10,160 nt of DNA. Source: an uncultured Bacilli bacterium (GTDB taxonomy: Bacteria; Bacillota_I; Bacilli_A; RF39; UBA660). Below are positions 6,778-10,160 of the stretch, in pieces. A model generated the notes under the pieces. It saw only the letters and a list, made by a program, of their open reading frames with translations. It did not search any database and was not told the DNA's origin. The number at the start of each line of letters is the position of its first letter. The stretch's first letter is position 1. Location of the stretch: contig CANQHY010000041.1 of the NCBI GenBank assembly GCA_947623975.1, positions 1 to 10,160 of the forward strand, written 5' to 3'. The translations under genes were made by a program, and so were the position numbers.

Positions 6778-6826
6778 TTAAATTGTTGTAGTTACTATAT
6801 TTCTGGTATTATATATTATTTCAAAA

Positions 6827-6853
6827 TAAAAAGGCATTCATTATGCCTTTTTA
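6827..6853. terminator. Bidirectional terminator between NUDIX and surface-protein genes
   Basis: TAAAAAGGCAT (6827-6837) and ATGCCTTTTTA (6843-6853) form a perfect 11-bp stem with a 5-nt loop. The A- and T-rich arms supply U-tracts in both directions. The TAA stop of the minus-strand gene (6841-6843) lies in the loop and the first base of the arm. Confidence 0.8.
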
Positions 6854-7500
6854 AAATAGTGAATAAGTCCACAGCCGCTAATTGCCATAAGTCCTAGAAT
6901 TGAAGCTAAATTAATATCTGCAGTGTTTGGATTTTGTTCATTTAAAATTTTCTTTGCAATATCTGGTGACCAAACGTTTTCACCACCGTTGGTTGGTAGT
7001 AACGTAATGTTTTCTGGATCTATTTCGATTATAACAAATTGATCATTATCGCCGTTTTCATCCCAATCGAATGAATATTTATAGGTAAGCATTTTTCCTT
7101 TTAGGAGGACAGATTTAAGATTTTCGGGAGTGATCCCAACATAATCTTTAAAAGTAGAGGTTTTTATTTCTGTTGTTTTACCATCTGGAGTTGTTACTTT
7201 GAATTTAGAGTCGTTATCGTCACTTGGTTCGGTAATTTCAAAACCTATCCAAGCTGCTGGTCCAGGTCTTTCTCCATCAGCAGTATTTCTATCAGCTTCT
7301 AGCATTTTAAAGGTTGCTACAGAATAGCGAATGGTTGTTGTATTACCTTTAGTTTCCAATGTTCCTTTTCCAGATGTAAGTGAATCTCCAGTCTGTTGTG
7401 TAATGTCTTTAACTGTTCCGTAATTTTCCGCTGCCATAACTTTTGTTGTAATAGATATCATTAGTAGTGCGATGAGCAAAAATAATAAGTTTTTTTTCAT
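6841..7500 (-). CDS. Secreted cell-wall-anchored protein with NPNTA sorting signal
   Basis: This 219-aa protein has a Sec signal peptide (basic MKKN, hydrophobic 5-19, likely cleavage after VMA at residue 23 or 24). Its C-terminus has the layout of a sortase substrate: NPNTA (190-194), a hydrophobic segment (about 196-213) and a short basic tail ending in KKA. The motif resembles the NPxTx signals used by class B sortases, and a class B sortase is encoded divergently 64 nt away. The mature part is acidic and probably beta-rich. DWDENGDND (145-153) could be a calcium-binding loop. I recognise no named domain, so the ligand or role is unknown. AAGGAG (7508-7513 on the complement) precedes the ATG by 7 nt. 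It ends at a bidirectional terminator. Confidence 0.82.
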   Translation of the reverse strand: MKKNLLFLLIALLMISITTKVMAAENYGTVKDITQQTGDSLTSGKGTLETKGNTTTIRYSVATFKMLEADRNTADGERPGPAAWIGFEITEPSDDNDSKFKVTTPDGKTTEIKTSTFKDYVGITPENLKSVLLKGKMLTYKYSFDWDENGDNDQFVIIEIDPENITLLPTNGGENVWSPDIAKKILNEQNPNTADINLASILGLMAISGCGLIHYFKKA

Positions 7501-7549
7501 AAATTAACTCCTTTTTTCATAGTAGTATTTTAGTCATTATTTTATAGAT

Positions 7550-7567
7550 GAGGGTGAATATAATTTG
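7550..7567 (+). promoter_or_regulatory. Ribosome site selecting a TTG start for the sortase
   Basis: GAGGGTGA (7550-7557) lies 7 nt before TTG 7565. The first in-frame ATG is at 7577, 19 nt away, which is too distant for this site. A TTG start is therefore favoured, adding four residues (MRKY) before the alternative M5. Confidence 0.6.
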
Positions 7568-8425
7568 CGAAAATATATGACCATAGAAGAATATTTTAAG
7601 ACACAGTCAGCTCATGAGAAAGAAAGTAGTAAAAGAAAAATATTAGGAAAATTTTCTGTTATATTGTGCCTTTTTATTTTTATCTTCTCACTATACAATA
7701 TATTAAAATGGTTTTCTGATAATTCCAAAATTCAACAAATTAGTAAAGAAATTGACAAAAATATTAATGCTAGTAGTAGTAAAGAAGAAGGAGAACTTAT
7801 CAATCAACCTCATGATAAAAATAGTAATTATTACTATTATGCTTCTTTTCCGTTTTTTGAGGTTAGTTTTTCTATTTTAAAATCACAAAATAGTGATGTT
7901 GTTGGATTTATTAAAGTTAAAAATACTAATATTAATTATCCAATTGTACAGACTAATGACAATAGTTATTATTTGGATCATGCTTTCGATAAAAAGAAAA
8001 ATGATGCTGGTTGGATTTTTATGGATTATCGTAGTGATATTGATAATTTAAATGATAATACGGTCATATATGGACACGCTAGGTTAGATGGATCAATGTT
8101 TGGCTCTTTGAAAAATACGTTATCATCTACTTGGCAAGATAATCGTGATAATTACGTTGTTTTCATATCCACACCAAAAGAAAATATGATTTTTCAAATA
8201 TTTTCTATTTATACTATAAAGAGTGAAAGTTACTATATAACACCAAATTTTAGTAGTGTTAAAAAGAAACAAATATGGCTTGATACAATAAAAAAAAGGA
8301 ATGTTTCTCCAATTAATACTGAGGTCGATACAAATGATAAGATATTAACTTTGTCTACTTGTCAAAATAATCAGGGGGGAAGGATTGTAGTTCATGCAAA
8401 ACTAATTAAAAAACAAACAAGATAA
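7565..8425 (+). CDS. srtB: Class B sortase
   Basis: The 286-aa protein is a type II membrane transpeptidase. It has a cytoplasmic N-terminus (about 1-28), a membrane helix (about 29-49), a linker, and a sortase domain (about 105-282). Class B features include DVVGFIKVKNTNINYPIVQ split over 111-129, YYLDHAF (135-141), AGWIFMDYR (148-156), the catalytic-His segment VIYGHARLDGSMFG (H171), LTLSTC (C266) and RIVVHAKL (R273). The Cys-His-Arg triad is complete. Sortase B enzymes cut NPxTx-type signals and link the protein to the cross-bridge or stem peptide of the wall. The adjacent divergent NPNTA protein is the obvious candidate substrate. Start is TTG, chosen from its ribosome site. No convincing terminator follows, only a weak AT-rich hairpin near 8495-8508. 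Confidence 0.93.
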   Translation: MRKYMTIEEYFKTQSAHEKESSKRKILGKFSVILCLFIFIFSLYNILKWFSDNSKIQQISKEIDKNINASSSKEEGELINQPHDKNSNYYYYASFPFFEVSFSILKSQNSDVVGFIKVKNTNINYPIVQTNDNSYYLDHAFDKKKNDAGWIFMDYRSDIDNLNDNTVIYGHARLDGSMFGSLKNTLSSTWQDNRDNYVVFISTPKENMIFQIFSIYTIKSESYYITPNFSSVKKKQIWLDTIKKRNVSPINTEVDTNDKILTLSTCQNNQGGRIVVHAKLIKKQTR

Positions 8426-8563
8426 ATTTTATTTTCACGATTTAGTAAATTTTGAGTATATTGTATTTATAATTCTTTTTGCATTTTGAATTTTCTATTA
8501 AATTAGAATTTTGTTGTTAATACTATATATTTTTATAAAGGTTATGATAAAATTTATTTATAG

Positions 8564-8569
8564 AAAGGA
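8564..8569 (+). promoter_or_regulatory. Ribosome site fixing the start of the coiled-coil gene
   Basis: AAAGGA lies 10 nt before ATG 8580. The frame stays open upstream to 8511, but the extra 23 codons are AT-rich intergenic-like sequence without a ribosome site, so the start at 8580 is chosen. Confidence 0.7.
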
Positions 8570-8579
8570 ATCAAGCAGT

Positions 8580-9521
8580 ATGAAAAAAGATGAAATAACG
8601 TTAAAAAATACAAAGCAAGAGATATTAGATGCTCTAAATGAGGCTTTAGAAAGAGAAAAAAGTAGTGCTAAAGTTAAATCTAATCCAGAGGAAGAGGAGA
8701 AAAATAGAAAAGCAAAAATAGCTGTTGACGAAACTAAAAAGAATGTCGAAGCAAATATATTTTCTTCTGAGTTGATTGATAAATTTAATAATTTGGAATT
8801 AGCTATTAAAACTGAAGAAGATCTATATGATATAGATTCAGAATTATTAAATTTAACTCTTATTATGAATACGGGAAAGGACGTTATGTTAGAGTTAGAA
8901 AAAAATAATGATATTCAGAAGCAAAAATTGAATGAACAAATTAAGCAACTAGAAGATGAATATAAGTTAAAAGCTGAAGATTTGCAAAAAGAATATTCTA
9001 TTTCAAGTAAAATATTAAAAACGGAACGAGATAGGGAAGAAGAAGAGTATAATTATAAGACTAAAAGAGAAAGAGAATTGGCAAATAATGCTTGGGAAGA
9101 CGAGAAGAAAGTTAGAGAAAATAATTTAAAATTAATGGAAGATGAAGCAAAAAGATTATTAAACGATGCAAAAGAAAAAGAAAGCTATTTATTAGATTTG
9201 GAAAAACAAGTTGCTAATTTTCCAAAAAGTTTAGAAAGTGAATATGAAAAAGGCAAAAAAGATGCAGTTACAATGTTAGAAAAAGAGCATAAATATGAAA
9301 TTGAAATGCTTAAGAAAGATTTTCAAAACACAATAGATAGACAAAAGGATAAGATTGAATCTTTAAATGAAGAGATAAAAAAAGCTAATGATATAAATGT
9401 TTCATTACAAGAAAAAATGGATAAGGCATATGCTGAATTAAAAGAATTAGCTACAAAAACGGTTGAGGCTAATGGTGGCTTAAAAATTATTAGTAATAAT
9501 CAAACAGATAATAAGTGCTAA
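8580..9521 (+). CDS. Cytoplasmic coiled-coil protein of unknown function (313 aa)
   Basis: No signal peptide or membrane helix is visible, so the protein is probably cytoplasmic. The N-terminal segment (about 8-27, NTKQEILDALNEALERE) looks like an amphipathic helix. A charged linker follows, then helical segments around 60-110 and a long, nearly uninterrupted coiled coil (about 105-290, rich in E and K). The C-terminus is less charged: AYAELKELATKTVEANGGLKII (283-304 region). The distinctive head and tail (TKQEILDALNEA, and NTIDRQKDKI to NGGLKII) suggest a conserved family rather than a random charged repeat, and I have the impression that similar hypothetical proteins occur in other Firmicutes, but I cannot name a function. 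An SMC- or myosin-like fragment is unlikely because no nucleotide-binding motif is present. It ends at a strong terminator. Confidence 0.8.
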   Translation: MKKDEITLKNTKQEILDALNEALEREKSSAKVKSNPEEEEKNRKAKIAVDETKKNVEANIFSSELIDKFNNLELAIKTEEDLYDIDSELLNLTLIMNTGKDVMLELEKNNDIQKQKLNEQIKQLEDEYKLKAEDLQKEYSISSKILKTERDREEEEYNYKTKRERELANNAWEDEKKVRENNLKLMEDEAKRLLNDAKEKESYLLDLEKQVANFPKSLESEYEKGKKDAVTMLEKEHKYEIEMLKKDFQNTIDRQKDKIESLNEEIKKANDINVSLQEKMDKAYAELKELATKTVEANGGLKIISNNQTDNKC

Positions 9522-9526
9522 AAGAT

Positions 9527-9577
9527 AAAGGTTAAAAGCAAATATTTTAATGAGAAATATTTGCTTTTAACCTTTTT
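9527..9577 (+). terminator. Long-stem Rho-independent terminator of the coiled-coil gene
   Basis: The arms 9527-9547 and 9555-9575 are perfect inverted repeats of 21 bp with a 7-nt loop (TAATGAG), ending in ACCTTTTT. It starts 5 nt after the stop codon. The stem is unusually long for a simple terminator. Confidence 0.85.
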
Positions 9578-9984
9578 AGAATGTCATTATAACACTTATA
9601 TATTACTAACGAATTTTTTAACTTATAATTTTTTAAATTTACATATCTACATTGCTAAGTCGGTAGTGCTGAAAAAATTAGTTTTAACAACTTTCAAAAT
9701 GATAAGTTATTAAATAAAATGTAGGAAAACAATAAAAATAAATTATGAAAATATTTAAAAGGTTAATAAGGATGAATATAAAGACTAATCATAATATTAT
9801 GTTATGAGTATTGCTGTTTCTATATAATAGTTAATGAAAGTATAGCAAATAGTTATATAATGGAAAATTAATAATTAAGGTAGTTGTTTCATTTGAATTT
9901 TAAATATTGATAATGTGTACAAGTTAAGTGTATTTATATCACCAAAAATATGAAATATCATACTTTATATTAGAGGTGAATATC
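9578..9984. other. 407-nt AT-rich region without a recognisable gene
   Basis: Stops are dense in all frames, and the few short frames (for example 20 codons from ATG 9745) lack ribosome sites. No tRNA, riboswitch or repeat array was recognised. It presumably contains the promoter of the truncated amidase gene. TTGATA at 9907-9912 is a possible -35 box, but no good -10 is suitably spaced. A short less AT-rich patch at 9651-9670 has no clear structure. Confidence 0.5.
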
Positions 9985-10097
9985 ATGAATGAACGAGCAA
10001 TTAAAGGTGTTGTTGTGGATGCTGGGCATGGAGGTATCGGTTAAATCCAAAAATAGAAGAAATGGCTATTTTGGTAAGTAAATACGTAAATTTTTAG
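9985..10097 (+). pseudogene. Remnant of an N-acetylmuramoyl-L-alanine amidase (Amidase_3), internally deleted
   Basis: AGAGGTGA (9972-9979) precedes ATG 9985, which opens MNERAIKGVVVDAGHGGIG and then TAA (10042-10044). The KGVVVDAGHGG segment is the first motif of zinc-dependent Amidase_3 enzymes, whose His is a metal ligand. These enzymes cleave the amide bond between MurNAc and the stem peptide and are normally about 180 residues or more. Directly afterwards, in the -1 frame (10041-10097), the sequence reads LNPKIEEMAILVSKYVNF and stop. This resembles the C-terminal FLSNPKEExLL region of the same family. A single internal deletion removing the middle of the domain, with frame loss, explains both pieces. 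A terminator follows. Translation, if any, would yield a 19-aa peptide. Assignment of the 5' piece is firm and that of the 3' piece is probable. Confidence 0.72.
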
Positions 10098-10100
10098 AGT

Positions 10101-10127
10101 AAAGTCCGTTTATTGACGGATTTTTTT
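10101..10127 (+). terminator. Rho-independent terminator after the amidase remnant
   Basis: AAAGTCCGT (10101-10109) and ACGGATTTT (10116-10124) form a 9-bp stem with one G-U pair and a 6-nt loop, running into seven T (10121-10127). An outer pair AGTAAAG (10098-10104) and CTTTACT (10128-10134) flanks it and competes with the lower stem. Its survival after the pseudogene supports the view that a full gene once ended here. Confidence 0.75.
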
Positions 10128-10160
10128 CTTTACTAGATTTAATGCCGTTTTCAGGAGTAA
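10110..10160 (-). CDS. Possible C-terminal end of a minus-strand gene (partial)
   Basis: From the window edge the minus strand reads 16 sense codons (LLLKTALNLVKKKIRQ) and a TAA at 10112-10110, inside the loop of the terminator. The basic tail is plausible for a protein end, and the two other gene ends that meet a bidirectional terminator here (2101 and 6841) also have stops inside the hairpin. Another minus frame is open from the edge to 10066, so the choice is uncertain. Function cannot be told from this. Confidence 0.25.
   Translation of the reverse strand, partial: LLLKTALNLVKKKIRQ

Noticed and set aside
8495..8515. Hairpin TTCTA-TTAAAT-TAGAA as a sortase terminator
   Set aside because: It has a five-pair, almost all A-U stem with an interrupted T-tract. 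It is too weak to call as a terminator.
8511..8579. N-terminal extension of the 313-aa coiled-coil protein that would add a hydrophobic segment
   Set aside because: It needs a TTG start without a ribosome site and reads through AT-rich intergenic sequence. AAAGGA before ATG 8580 decides the start.
9619..9709. Inverted repeat TAACTTAT / ATAAGTTA spaced about 75 nt apart
   Set aside because: Eight AT-rich base pairs at this spacing are expected by chance. There are no target-site duplications or transposase remnants to suggest a mobile element.
9745..9807. Short frame of 20 codons in the gene-poor stretch
   Set aside because: There is no ribosome site, no recognisable motif, and its length is expected by chance in such AT-rich DNA.
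1..10160. Mycoplasma-type genetic code (TGA as Trp)
   Set aside because: The AT content invited the idea, but TGA ends the FemAB-like and deacetylase genes at sensible positions, and Trp in conserved motifs is encoded by TGG.

Overview
The window is very AT-rich DNA from a Gram-positive-type bacterium. TGG encodes Trp and TGA is a real stop (it ends the FemAB-like and deacetylase genes), so the code is the standard bacterial one, not the Mycoplasma one. Shine-Dalgarno sites, sigma-A-like promoters, a class B sortase, a FemAB-type cross-bridge enzyme and a YtgP-type flippase together suggest a Bacillota (Firmicutes) lineage, perhaps an uncultured gut Bacilli/RF39-like or Clostridia-like group. 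The lineage is inference. No RNA genes, CRISPR arrays, insertion sequences or phage genes are visible.

Layout. 1-396 (+) is the PDZ end of an HtrA-type protease. 437-2077 (+) is a lipid flippase of the MurJ/SpoVB family with its own promoter. 2101-3399 (-) is a FemAB peptidoglycan aminoacyltransferase. It is transcribed divergently from a tight three-gene cassette: a 91-aa membrane-anchored coiled-coil protein (3507-3782), a membrane-anchored NodB polysaccharide deacetylase (3740-4678) and a membrane-anchored DUF1287 protein (4675-5379). This cassette collides tail to tail with a ZIP metal transporter (5359-6165, -). Then come a NUDIX hydrolase (6340-6777, +), a secreted protein with an NPNTA sorting signal (6841-7500, -), a divergent class B sortase (7565-8425, +), a 313-aa coiled-coil protein of unknown function (8580-9521, +), a gene-poor 400-nt stretch, and the remnant of an N-acetylmuramoyl-L-alanine amidase (9985-10097, +).

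Theme. Most of the window concerns the cell envelope: precursor export (flippase), cross-bridge synthesis (FemAB), glycan modification (deacetylase), a possible papain-fold wall enzyme (DUF1287), protein anchoring to the wall (sortase plus a likely substrate), envelope quality control (HtrA) and a lost wall hydrolase (amidase). FemAB products set the cross-bridge that sortases attack, so these genes could be functionally linked.

The most unusual points are: (i) at the DUF1287/ZIP junction each gene appears to carry its transcription terminator inside the coding region of the other; (ii) the coiled-coil gene and the deacetylase gene overlap by 43 nt in different frames, and both encode a membrane helix followed by a coiled coil; (iii) the amidase looks like an internal deletion that left only its first and last motifs; (iv) the divergent FemAB/cassette promoters are back to back with mirror-image -35 boxes.
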